Below, one piece after another: positions 21,511 to 33,320 of a stretch of 64,000 nt of DNA. The stretch lies in NCBI GenBank assembly GCA_033060915.1, contig CM065388.1, positions 30,964,001 through 31,028,000 on the forward strand, given 5' to 3'. The stretch comes from Euryodendron excelsum (taxonomy: Eukaryota > Streptophyta > Magnoliopsida > Ericales > Pentaphylacaceae). Under the pieces are notes generated by a model. It did not search any database. It was not told the DNA's origin and saw only the letters and a list, made by a program, of their open reading frames with translations. Position numbers and translations under genes: made by a program. How positions within the stretch are numbered: the first letter of the stretch is position 1; each line of letters opens with the position of its first letter.

Positions 21511-24011
21511 CACCTAAAAACTAAGAGTAATCCGAAGACTACACTTAGGGTTTTGAAAACGTTTTTTTTTTAAAGTATCTCCTCATGAGAGGGTTTTTAA
21601 GGAAAACAGGTTGTTTGGCAACGTTTGAAAAATATTTAAGCCCTTTTTGAAAAAAATAACTCTGTTTGGTCTTTGAAAACAGTGATTCTAGGTTCGGAGG
21701 TTGGTTACGTGTAGGGAAGACGCACTAAGCCATCACCCTACCTCGCCCTTTCGGTACCTACATGTCAATCTACACTAGATTCACCTATGAGAGTCTTTAA
21801 CTAACTATTGCACAATCCTATCCACATTGAAAAACAGTGTTTGAAAAGAAACTAACATGATGCATGATATGCATGTGCAAGAAAAGAGATCTGGAAATAG
21901 ATTTGAAAAGAGTTTGATTTGATTTGATTTGAAAAGAAAAAGATAGAAGCTTGAATTTGGAAAAAAAGGTTTTGGAAATTGAAATTGAAAATGAAAACAG
22001 AAATAGATCATGGAATTGGAAACTTGAAGAAAATTGCAAGATTGGAGATTGGAAAGAAGTTGTAGAAATATAAATTTGAAAAATGTTATGAAATTTGAAA
22101 TTTAAAAAATGTGGAGACCGCACCCATGAGGGTTGCCTACGTATCCCTTTGAGGGAATCTGGTCAGTCGTAGTTCGAACAAGAGTCTGATTAAGAATAGA
22201 AGAGTTGATTAGAAGAAAGAGATTGAATTGAAAATTGGATTGGAAGATTGAGAAATTGAACTTTGATTGGAAGATTTGAAAATATTTGATTTAGGAAGAC
22301 TTGGTTTTAGGAAACCTAGAAAGACTTGAGACTTAGAAAAGAAGGATTGGATTTGACTTGGAAAGATTTTGGAGAAGAATTGATTTGAATACTTGGACTT
22401 GGAAGATTGGAGACAAATTGGAATTAGGAAATGTTCGAATTAAGAAGAATTTGAAATAGGAAAGATTTGGATTAGAGAGGGATTGGATTTTGTTTCTAAA
22501 AGGGAAGGCTTGACTTTGTTTCTAAAAACCGAGGATAAGATCTAGTTTCCTAAACGGGAAGATTTGATTTGAGAAGGATTTGGAAAGGGAGGTTTTGGAA
22601 ACCCTAGATTTGAAAAACTATAGTTTTGACGTAGAAAATAGGTTTTGCAAACATGTATAGTTTTGATGTAGAAAACAAGAGGTTTTGGAAACCTAAGTTT
22701 TAAGGCAAGTTTGAAAACCATGTTTTTGGAAAGAAAATTAGGGTTTCCTAATTGTGGGTTCTAGAGCTTAACTTGGGCTCCAAGAAAAAGAATTTTTGGA
22801 GAGTGAGTTTTTGGAAACGAAGATTTTTAGAAGGGAATCCTAGACTAGAGTTTCTAGAAGGAAGATTTTGGGAAGAGTTTTTAGGAAAGATTTTTAGAAG
22901 GAGATTGTTGGAAAGAATTTTTAGGAAAGATTTTTAAGGAGCATTTTAGAAAGTGGATTTTGGGGAGAGGATTTTGGAAGAGAGTTGAAAAAGGGAGTTT
23001 TGAAAAATAGATTTTTGGAGGAAGTTTTTGAAAACAACGTTGGAAGGGAGAGTTTTAGGAAAGTATGTTGAAAAAGAGATTTTTAGGAAGAGAGACTTTT
23101 GAAAAGAGAGTTTTTAGAAGGTATAAAAACATCTCACTTTCCTAAAGCAATTCTAACCATAAGAGGGCTAGAACCACTTTAGGAAAGCAGTTTTGAAAAC
23201 AACAAGATTTGAAAATATGGACCATATTGGTCACTTTGAATGTAACACTTTCCTAAAGCAACCCTAGCCATGGAAAAGCTAGAATCACCCTAGGATTGTG
23301 AATTTGAAAGCATGTTTTGAAAAAGGAGATTTTGATGCAATTTTGAAAATAAGTTTAATGCAAGCTTTGAAAACGAGTTTGAAAACGGTTTTTGGAAGAT
23401 GCAAGATCATGATATGCATAATGCAAGTTTGGGGTCCTGAACATACAAGGTTAAGGCTTCACCACATAATCAAGGGGGCCGAACCCACGTGGTCTCCGGT
23501 TAGCCTAAAGGAAAGCCCCCGACGCGGTGACCCTCCAATAGTCTAATCCTACACATGGACCGGGAGTCCCCTTCTTTCAAGCATGCAAAGAAAGAGGGGG
23601 GGAAAGAGATGAGGGATTAAAATAGAGAAAACCCAAGTGGGTTAGGAGAGAGAAGAGAGAGAGGGAAGTGCGAAAATTTAAAGAGAAAGCCTACCATATG
23701 TCTTGTTTATTTTGCGCGCCTTGCTTGTCTTCGGTCTTCATCTTGATCTTCGTCTTCAATCTTCAAAAGTTGCCTTCAATCTTCAAGCTTCAAATTATAG
23801 CTCTTCAAGTCTTCAAAGGAGAGTTGAAGACTAGTGTATAAGTGTATGAGAGTGTGTATGAGTGTATAGGTGGCTAGGGTTTAGTGTATGGTGGCTAGGG
23901 TTTGGAAAACCTAGGGAAGCTAGGGTTTAGGGAGTGTTCGAGCTCTGTATATCGAATATTGGTGTTTTTAGACTGAGTTTGCGAACATTTTTCACGTTGG
24001 AAGAGACTCTG

Positions 24012-24020
24012 TATTTATAG
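24012..24020 (-). promoter_or_regulatory. TATA box of M 5' LTR
   Basis: Minus-strand CTATAAATA, preceded in sense by the GGCGCC cluster (24033-24134). This would be the promoter for M's genomic RNA. Confidence 0.75.
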
Positions 24021-25319
24021 AGGTAAGACAGACCTGGCGCCTGTTGTAGTGGCGCTAGGGCAAAATTGCTCTTGGCGCCACTAGGAGTGGCGCCATGCCA
24101 ATTCTTGGCTTGGCGCCACTACTAATGGCGCCAGCCAGTTAGGAAAGTTTGTAAGTCAGTAAGCAACGTATCTTTGACTAGATTTGGGCGCCTATACTAG
24201 TGACTACCATGCAATCTTTAGCATGGCTTCACTAGGAGTGACTCCGGAAAGTCTAGGAATGATTTGAAGAGGCCAGGAATGACCCGGAAGGCCAAAAAAG
24301 AGCAAGAACACTTAGAATAGTGTCCCGGAGGTATTTGACTTGAAAAGTGAGGGTAGGATGTGTCAAAAGGGTTGACCGGGCCTTTAGGGGCAAAACGGTC
24401 AATCAGATTGGGAAGTTGCCGGGACAGACTCAGACTATCCCGGAAGAAGAATCGAGATGTGGAAACATTATTCAAAATGTTCCCAAAGGTTACCGGTTTG
24501 ATTCCCAGAGCTGGTGTGGTCGGAAAAGGCGACCGGCCCACTAGGGGCAAAACGGTCATTTCGCACCGGGTTTCCCGGAGCTAACTCAGAATGATCTAAA
24601 AATATAAAGAAAGGTTAAGAGTACTATAAAAAGCATTCTCAGGAGGTCACCGGTTTGATACCTAGAGCTGGTGTTGTCAGAAAAGGCGATCGGCCCACTA
24701 GGGGCAAAACGGTCATTTCGTACCGGGTTTGCCCGGAGCTGACTCGGAATGATCCCAAAAGATAAAGGAAGGTCGAGAATACTATAAGAAGTATTCTCAG
24801 GAAGTTACCGGTTTGATACCCAAAGCCGGTGTGGTTCCCGGGGCATTCGGATGCCTAGGGGCGAAATGGTCATCTTGATCGAAAAGTCTCAGAATTGGCC
24901 CAAAGGGTAGTTTGGTCATTTTTCACCAAAGTGGGCTAGCAGGCACCGGTGTTGACCTGGATTTTGAGTGTTTCCGCCACTCTGACTGCGGTTATCGTGA
25001 CACAAGGGTTTGTTGGCAATTCCCTATATCGACCTATTTGCGAGTATTTTCGCTACTCTGACGGTTGCATGTTTGTGAGTATTTCCGCTACTCTAACGGT
25101 TCGCGATCATTCCTAACACTGCCTGCTCTTGGGAAGCTGCTAAAGGGGACTTTGCACCTGAGAAGTCAATTTTCTCGGAAGGCGTGCCCAAACGGACATT
25201 TTTGCATTGGCGGGCTAGCAGGTGCCAAAGGTAGACCGTTCTACCATCTAGGGGACTTGGGGTCTTGTCCCGGTCAACAGGTTTAAAGGGACTTACCATT
25301 TCGAAGAGATTTTCTTCAA

Positions 25320-25880
25320 AAAACGTGCCGAACTGTCTTGAGGAATAAACTGTCGAGAGAGAGGGATTGGAATTGGAAAGGGGTCTTATTGTCTTCGGAA
25401 AGACGTGCCTGATTTGGAATCGTCTCGAGGGATAAACTGTCTCGAGAGAGGGATTGGAAAGGGGTCTTATCGTCTTCGAAAAGACGTGCCTAATTTGGAA
25501 CTGTCTCGAGGGATAAACTATCTCAAGAAAGGGATGGGAAAGGGGTCTTATCGTCTTCGGAAAGACGTGCCTAATTTGGAACTGTCTCGAGGAGTAAATT
25601 GTCTCGAGAGAGGGATTGGAAAGGGGACTTATCGTCTTCGGAAAGACGTGCCTGATTAGGAACCGTCTCGAGGAATAAACTATCTCGAGAGAGGGATTGG
25701 AATTGGAAAGGGGTCTTATCGTCTTCGGAAAGACGTGCCTGATTTTGAACCGTCTCGAGGGATAAACTGTCTCGAGAGAGGGAATGGAAAGGGTACTTAC
25801 TGTTTTCGGAAAGACATGCCTGATTTGGAATAGATTTACCGTCTCGAGGAATCAACTGTCTCAAGAGAGGGGTTGGAATT
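25320..25880 (-). repeat. U3 hairpin array in M 5' LTR, about 6 units
   Basis: Same 80-90-bp unit as 11446-12440, with hairpins such as CGTCTT-CGGA-AAGACG and CGTCTT-CGAA-AAGACG. It has fewer copies than the 3' LTR of the same element, so copy number changed after insertion. Confidence 0.85.
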
Positions 25881-26070
25881 GGAAAGAACAATGCCCCTAA
25901 GGGCATTTTTGTCATTTTGCCTCTATTTGGGCCTAGCGGGCCCGCGAAGCAATGGACAGATAGGATTTGGACTTAAAAAGTTGGTTTTGATTGGAATATG
26001 CCCACAATGACTTGAACACACGTCTGGACGGAGCATAGACTGCCAAGCGGTCAAAAATGGGGTGCTTACA

Positions 26071-26166
26071 ATAGTCTTGGAATTGATTCAGAATTGGCTG
26101 GAAGGAATTTGAACCTATCGAATTGTCCTTGGAAATATCTTGGAAAGGTGGACTAACTGCTATGAG
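26071..26166 (-). mobile_element. Resumed fragment of copy A between M and P
   Basis: It begins with the right copy of M's target duplication (ATAGT, 26071-26075) and continues A's U3 with TCTTGGAATTG. It is cut off at 26166 by the start of P. Confidence 0.6.
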
Positions 26167-29100
26167 TCTAAGCACCCCATTTTTGCCTGCTTGGCAGTCT
26201 CCAGTCCGTCTGGACTTGTATTCAAGTCGATATGAATGCATTCCAATTCAAACCAGTTTTCTAGACGTAATCCAGCCAATCGATCGCTTCGCAGTCCCAT
26301 TAGGCCTAAGTAGAGGCAAAATTACTAAAATGCCCTTGGGGCATTATTTGGTCCAATTCCATGGGCTCGTCTTCTCGAAGACGGTAAGTTCTTGTTTCCA
26401 GTCTCAATTCCAGGATTAAAATCCAATTCCAGTCCAATTCTAGCTCAGATCTAATTCTAGTCTAGTTCTAGTTCAAAGCAAGTCCGGCATGCCTTTTGAG
26501 AAAGTTAATCCCTCAAGGCGGTAAGTCCATCCAGTCTTGTACAATTTTCAAGAAAAATTTTCAAAACGGTAAGTCTCTTCAAACCCGTCGACCGAGATGA
26601 GACCCCAAGTCTTCGAGATGGTAGAACGGTCCACTTTTGGCGCCTGTTAGCCCGCCAATGAACAATGTGTGTTTTGGCACGCCTTTTAAGAAAGTTGATT
26701 CCTCAGGCGATAAGTCCACCTTGTAGTTTCTCGAGACCAGGCAGTCTTTGGAATGATCGCGAACCGTCAGAGTGGCGAAAACACTCGTAAACATCACAAC
26801 CGTTAGAGTTGCGAAAATACTCATAAACAGGTTGGCATTGGGAATTGCCAACAAACCCCTATGTCATGGGACCACCGTCAGAGTGAAGGAAACACTTAAA
26901 ACCCAAGTCAACATTAGTGCTTGCTAGCCCACTCCAGTAAAAAATGACCAAACTGCCCATAGGGTTTTTTGGCACATTTCTCGAGAAAGTACCTAAGTTG
27001 TCAGAATTGTAAGTCCACCCTTCCAAGATTGTCTTAAAGACAATCCGGCATGATTAGGTGCCTTCTAGTCAGTTTCGGCCCAATTTTGAGACCCTCCAAT
27101 CAAAATGAACATTTTGCCCTTAGGCATCTGAGCACCCTGAGAACCACACCGGCTCTACGTGTTAAACCGGTAACCTCCCGAGGATGCTTCTGATAGTATC
27201 CCCAGCCTTTCGATGCATTTCTGAATAATTCTGAGTTAGTTCTGGCAAACTTGATACAAAATGATCGTTTTGCCCTTAGTGAGCTGATTGCCTTTTCTAA
27301 CCACACCGGCTCTCGGTATCAAACTGGTAACCTCCTGGAACATTCTACGTAATCTTTCCAAGCCTTGAGTCTTCTTCCGGGATATTCCAAATCCATCTCG
27401 GCAGCTTTCTGGCTCGATTAACCGTTTTGCCCCTAATGGCCCGGTCAACCCTTCCAACAGATATTGACATTATTTTTCAAGTCTACTAACCCTGAGACTC
27501 TGTTCTAAGGGTTCTTATCCCTTTTCGGCCCTTTAAATCATTCTTGAACCTTCTGGAGCCACTCCTAGTGAAGCTAGGTTAAAAATTACATGGTAGTCAC
27601 TAGTACAAGCGCCCAAATCTTTGAAAGATATGTTGCTTGCCGACCTTAAAAGTTTTCTAAATGGCTGGCACCACTAGTAGTGGCGCCAAGCCAAAAAATG
27701 GCCTGACGCCACTCCTAGTGGCGTCAATGTAAAGTTTGGCCTAGTGCCACTCCAACAAGCACCGGTTCACTCTTTTGTCTATAAATATAGAACCTCCTTC
27801 AGCATAAAAATGGTCAGCAAACACAGTTCAAAAACTCTATTTATCGATTTACAAAGCTCGAAGCCCTTCCAAACCCTGGCTTTTCTTTAGGTTCTTCAAA
27901 ACCTAGCCTCCATATACAAAACCCTAGCCCCTATACACTAAACCCTAGCATATATACACTAATATACACTCATATACTAGCCTCCACTGAAGACTTGAAG
28001 TACTGCAACTTAGAAGCTCCGGAAGACCAAAGTAGGCTCACGAAGACTGAAGTAAAACAAAGCAAATAAAGCAAGCTAAACAGAGAAGACACAAGGTAGG
28101 TTTTCTATTTATGTTTACGCAATTCCTTCCTCTCTCTTCTCTCTCCTAACCCACTTGGGTTCTCTTCTATATTAATCTCCATCTTCTACTCCCCTTTCTT
28201 GCATGTTTGAAACAAGGGACTCCCTAGTTCATGTATAGGATTAGGCTATTGCAGGTCACCATGTCGGGGGCTTTCTCTTAGTCTAACTAAAGATCACGTG
28301 GGTTTGAAAACGATTTTCAGTGCAAGTTTCGAAAATAAGTTTGAAGACAATTTTTTAAGAGATGCATGATCATGATATGCACAATGCAAGTTGGGGTCGT
28401 GAACATATAAGGTTAAAGGCTTCACCACATAATCAAGGGGGCCGAACCCATGTGGTCTCCGGTTAGACTAAGAGAAAGCCCCCGACATGGTGACTTTCAA
28501 TAGCCTAATCCTATACATGAACTGGGGAGTCCCTTGTTTCAAGCATGCAAGAAAGGGGGGGAAAGAAGATGGGGGATTAAAATAGAAGAAAACCCAAGTG
28601 GGTTCGGAGAGAGAAGAGAGAGGGAAAATTGCGTAAGCATAAATAGGAAGCCTACCTTATGTCTTCTTTTATTTTCCATCATTTTCAAAACTTGCATTAA
28701 ATCTTCTTTTTCCAAACTTATTTTCAAAATCATAATCCTAAGGTGATTCTAGCATTTCCATGGTTAGAGTTGCTTTAAGAAAGTGTTACATTTAAAGTGA
28801 TTTTCATGGTCCATATTTTTAAATCCTTGCTATTTTCAAAATCACAATCCTAGACTGGTTCTAATCTTCTTATGGTTAGAATCATTTTAGGAAAGTGAGA
28901 TATTTTTAGCGGCTTGCAAAAGTCCACATTCAAATTCCTTTCCAAATTGCTTTCAAACTTACTTTCCAAAATCTGTTTTTAAATCCACTAAAAAATCTCT
29001 TTTCAAACTTGCTTTCCTAAAAACTCTTTCCACAAATCCCTTTCCTAAAAACTCTTTTTAAAAATCCCTTTCCAAAAATTGTCTTCAAAAGTTATACTTT

Positions 29101-31278
29101 CTAAAAACACTCTTCAAGTCTCCCTTCTAGAAACTCTCTTCAAAAGATTTACTTCTGAAAAATCTATTTCTTAAAAATCTCTCTTTCCAAAAAGATCTAT
29201 TTTTCAAAATCCCTTTTTCTTGGAGTCCAAGTCAAGCCCTAAAAGCTATGGTTAGGAAACCCTAATTTCCAATTTCCTATTTTGGCCTCAAAACCTCCAT
29301 TTTACATCAAAATCATAAATGTCCAAAACCTATTTTTACATCAAATCATAGACTTCCAAATCTAGGATTTCTAAAACTTCACCTTCTTATTCCATGCCAA
29401 ATCTAATCTCTTATTTAGGAAACTAGATCTAATCCTCCGTTTTTAGAAACAAAATCGAATCACATCTTTTAAGAAAAAAAAATCTAATATTTTGATTTAG
29501 GAAATAGGAATATAAATATTTCCTAACTTGAATTTTCCTAAATCCAGCATTTCTTAATTCCATACCTTTCCAAATTTCAACTCCCCAAATTCTAAAATCT
29601 TTCTTAAACTCGAATCATTCCTAACTCCAAGTATTTCCAAAACTCAAACTTTGAATATTTCTAAATTCAAACATTTCTTAAATTCAAATCTTTCCAAAAT
29701 TATAAACTTTCTAAATCCCAAATCTTTCTTAAATCAAACTTTTTAAATTCAAATCTTTCCAAAATCAACATTTTTCTAAAAAGGAAACTTTCCTAAATTT
29801 TAAACTTTGCTAATTCAAAACTTTCTGAAAGTAGAACTTTCCTATTTTTAAACTTTCCTAAATCCGAGATTTCCTAAATTCAATCTTTCATAAACTCCAA
29901 CTTTTCATGTTTTCCAAATCAAACTTTCCAATCAAACCTTTCTTAAACCTCAAGTCTTTCCTAAGTCCTATCTTTCCTAAGTCTAAGTCTAGGTTTTTCG
30001 AAACCAAACTTTCCAAAAGCAAGCTTTTCAAGTTCAAGTCCAATCAATTCAACTTCATGCTTCAACCCTAGGTTACCCTAAGTCGTAAGATGTCTAGACC
30101 CTAGTTCGACCCTAACCCCAAAGTTAGGAAGCTTCCAACTCTTCTCCAAAAGTTCTTTTCTAGGCCAAGATGGTTTTTCAAACGTCAATTCAAGTCAAGA
30201 TGTTTTCAAAACTCTATGTTTCCAAATCAAGTTCAAAGTTAATTTTAAGGTCTATTTCAAATCCTCAAGTTCAATTTCAAATCAAAGTTAATTCCAAGTT
30301 CAATTTCAAATCTTCCATTTAAAGTTCAAATGAAACCCTTTTCAAATCAAATCTCTTTATCAAGTCAACTCTTTTCAAATTAAATTTTCTATCGTACTTT
30401 TGTCTGAACTACGACTAACCTGATTCTCAAAAAGAGATACGTAGGCAACTTTCACAGGTGCGGTCATAATTTTTTTTCAAATTTCTAATTCTACAATTTC
30501 TTTCAGGCTCCTATTTTCATAACTATTTTCAAACTTCCAGTTCCATAATCTCTTTCAAGTTTCTAATTCCAAAATTCCATTTTCAAATCTCTATTTCTGG
30601 TTTCTAAAACTTTCTTTCCAATTTCAAATCCAGTCTTTTCAAATTCAATTCAAAATTAAATCAAGCCTTTTCTCAAATCTATTTTCAAGGCCAAATCTTT
30701 CTTTTCAAATATGTTTTCAAAATCAAATTAAATTCTTTCATTTGCATATCATGCATCATGTCAAACTTCTTTTCAAAATTATTTCCTAAAGTGGTTAGTT
30801 TTGGACAATTGTTAATCAAAGATTCCGAATGAGTGAACCTTAGGTGAATAGACATGTAGGTACCGTAAGGGCGGGGGTAGGGTAATGGCTTAGTACGTCT
30901 TGATTACACGTAACCAACCTTCGAACCAAGATTACTGTTTTCAAAGACCAAATGTAGTTATTTTAAAAAAAAGTCCTAAATATTTTCAAAGGTTGCCAAA
31001 CAATCTGTTTTCTTAAAAACCCTCTCTTGAAGATGTTTTCGAAATCATTTTCCAAATTCTAAGTGTAATATTCGGATTGTGCTTAATTTTAGATGACCTA
31101 ACTCACCTTAATCAAGTTAGGTGGCGAGTCCAATTTGTTTTCGAAAAGCCCTTTAATCAAAATCAATTTTCAATTCAAACATAGTCGCACTCGTCCTTTT
31201 TGGAGGATAAGTTCTAATAAAAGAGTACTGTGTTTTTCTCACTTGTCTTTTTCGAGTGTGAAAAATTGGGGTGCAACA
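26167..31278 (+). repeat. 5' LTR of P (5.1 kb)
   Basis: The start TCTAAGCACCCC differs from the family TGTAAGCACCCC by one base, and the end is GGGGTGCAACA. The order U3, GGCGCC-type cluster (about 27662-27768), TATA box and U5 repeats matches the minus copies in inverse orientation. The U3 arrays are poorly kept: only single degenerate units of the hairpin repeats are seen. Confidence 0.85.
27779..27787 (+). promoter_or_regulatory. TATA box of P 5' LTR
   Basis: CTATAAATA followed by CTCCTTCAGC, matching the promoter arrangement of the other LTRs. A donor-like AAGGTAGGTTTTC follows at about 28092. Confidence 0.7.
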
Positions 31279-31280
31279 GC

Positions 31281-31298
31281 TGACGACTCCATTGGGGA
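31281..31298 (+). other. Primer-binding site of P
   Basis: TGACGACTCCATTGGGGA lies two bases after the 5' LTR end. It is close to the family consensus and sets P's orientation. Confidence 0.8.
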
Positions 31299-33320
31299 AC
31301 CTTAGAGGCTTAGACCAATATCATGTCTCTTCACCCCCACCCATTTGGAGTCTTTGATTAATTTGTTTAATTCTATCCACTTCAAACTTTCAAAATCAAG
31401 TTGTCTAAGTTGTTTAAAAAAAAAAAAACAAAAAAAAGAACATGTCATTGTTTGCACTCTACTCATATTTATTCTATCTTGTATTAAGTTTGTTATTCAA
31501 GTACTAACTTTTGCATCTCTATTTTTGTAGGTGGACCTTTGGTCACATATTTATGTCATGTTATATTAACTACTTGTATGTCGTGAATGTATGGAATGAA
31601 CAGGATGGATGTGAGTTGTTAGGCTCATTTCTCCAAATTTTCAAAAAATCACACACGTACTGCACGTGCACTTGCATTCTGCATATTTGCACTCTCTACC
31701 CTGATATATCTCTTCTAGTTAGAATGGGGAATGGTATATTGGTTGTGGGCAAGATGCTGTGTCAATTTCTTTGCCTACGACCTCTTGATGGTTCCCTCGC
31801 TCGGATCACCAACCGGTCGTGGCACCACCTCGGGGAGTGGGCCTAGGTTTGAAGATCTAGAAACCGAGCCTTCTTATGATGTATTAGTAAACCCTCGACC
31901 TCATGCTCATATAGACACTATGCATAACCGAACCTCTACCGAATTTAAGATACACACACCGTTTTTAAAATCGCGGAGGAAAGGGTGACTACTTTACTTT
32001 CCTTTAAATTTATCTATTCCTGTTGTTATAATGCTTGTATTCCTATTGTTATAATGCCTATCTAACTGCTCATGCATTCATGTTTACTTTATAAATACAT
32101 TCTCTCTCTCTTTACTCTATGTATCCATGTTCATGCATTCAATATTCTATGTCAAGACAAGAGTTCCAAAGTAACTCAAGTCACTGCATCTCCATGTATA
32201 TGATCAATCCAAAGTGAGTGACACCAAGTTCGCTCTCCATTGCATTAAACCTACCAAAACTCTAAAGGTTCTCACGTAACCCTAAGGACTCATAGCGTGC
32301 ATTTCAAGTCATGCCGTAAAAGGGGCCCCAATCCCTCTATGCTTACAGAGATAGGATTGACGAGAAGACAAGGGGAAATCAATCAATAAGGTCCCTCAAC
32401 GACCTCCTCAACATCAAGCTTGGAGAAGGCGAATCTCAAGACTTAAGAGTAGTTTAGGATTCCAATTGTAAAAGTAGATAGGTGAAAGTTCAAAGGAAAA
32501 TGTCCCCTTTCCCCCTATTAAAATGTATTTCAATTCCTTTATATTTAAACTCAAAAAGTTCCATGTACTCCTCTATTTTTCATGAATGAATGGATGAATA
32601 AATGTTCCTGCTCAACGGTAAGGTATTTGTATACAGGGGCAAACCCCCTATCTCCAAGAAGTAAGCCAAATGCATCATGTTTAATTCCCCCTCAAAGAGT
32701 AGGGGCACCCCTAGGACATGCATTATATAAAGATTTTCAAATCAAGGTACTAACTTCTCTTTTGTTTTTTGTCTTCCATCCTCCTCATCTCCAAGTACCA
32801 AGAGAACCAAAGGCAGAAGTAAGACAAGAAGTGAGTTTTCTAAACCATTCATTCACTATTATCATACCACTCACATGTTCACTTCCGTTATTCTCATGCA
32901 TCCACATCCATTCCGAGATAAGAGTTCCAAAGTAACTCAAGTCATTACATTCTTGAGCATTTAATGAACCATAGAGAGAAAGGAGCAATCCAATCTCATG
33001 TTAATCGAACCAACCAAAAATCCTAAGGGTTCTTCAACCCTAAGGATTTATGGCATGCATAGAACCATATCTCAAAAGAAGTTCAAATCTCTCTCAATCC
33101 ATAGAGGCGGGATTGCCCAAACAAAGAAACATCAACCAGCCCATGCTAAAGAGGTATTGTATTGCATAAGGGGCAAAACCTCACCTCGAAATGGACTTGT
33201 CATCATGCCTAGATTGCCTTAAAGAAGAAACTCCCATAGGACATGCATCGCATAGAACCTCCAACTCCATACGCTAACTGCATTCTATTTTTCTTTTTCT
33301 TTTTCTAGGTCAAAAAGTAC
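31299..33320 (+). other. Leader of P, with an internal duplication
   Basis: It matches the M and N leaders. The part from about 32150-32830 (AAGAGTTCCAAAGTAACTC, then ATAGGATTG, then GGACATGCAT) occurs again, diverged, at about 32880-33300. A T-rich stretch ending TTTTTCTAG (AG 33307-33308) sits where M and N have acceptor-like sites. ORFs here are short and unconvincing. Confidence 0.6.

Larger units (their letters stand above)
6751..26070 (-). mobile_element. Element M: full-length gag plus antisense-PMD LTR retrotransposon
   Basis: A 19,320-bp minus-strand element bounded by long LTRs (21324-26070 and 6751-12620) with an exact 5-bp target duplication. In element order it has primer site, leader of about 1.5 kb, gag remnant, a spacer, a PMD gene on the opposite strand, a PPT and the 3' LTR. 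No reverse transcriptase, integrase, protease or RNase H homology is visible in the 8.7-kb interior, so it is presumably mobilised in trans. LTR length, primer type and the extra antisense ORF fit the Tat/Ogre lineage, in which extra ORFs are known. In one block compared base by base (9292-9515 against about 23129-23335) I count about four substitutions, so the insertion is fairly recent. Confidence 0.9.
21324..26070 (-). repeat. 5' LTR of M (4.75 kb)
   Basis: Element-sense start TGTAAGCACC (from 26070) and end GGTGCAACA (to 21324). It matches the 3' LTR closely over most of its length, but lacks the long U5 repeat tract corresponding to about 7820-8640 and has only about six units of the U3 array. 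The loss is probably a deletion between similar U5 repeat words near 22435. Confidence 0.9.
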
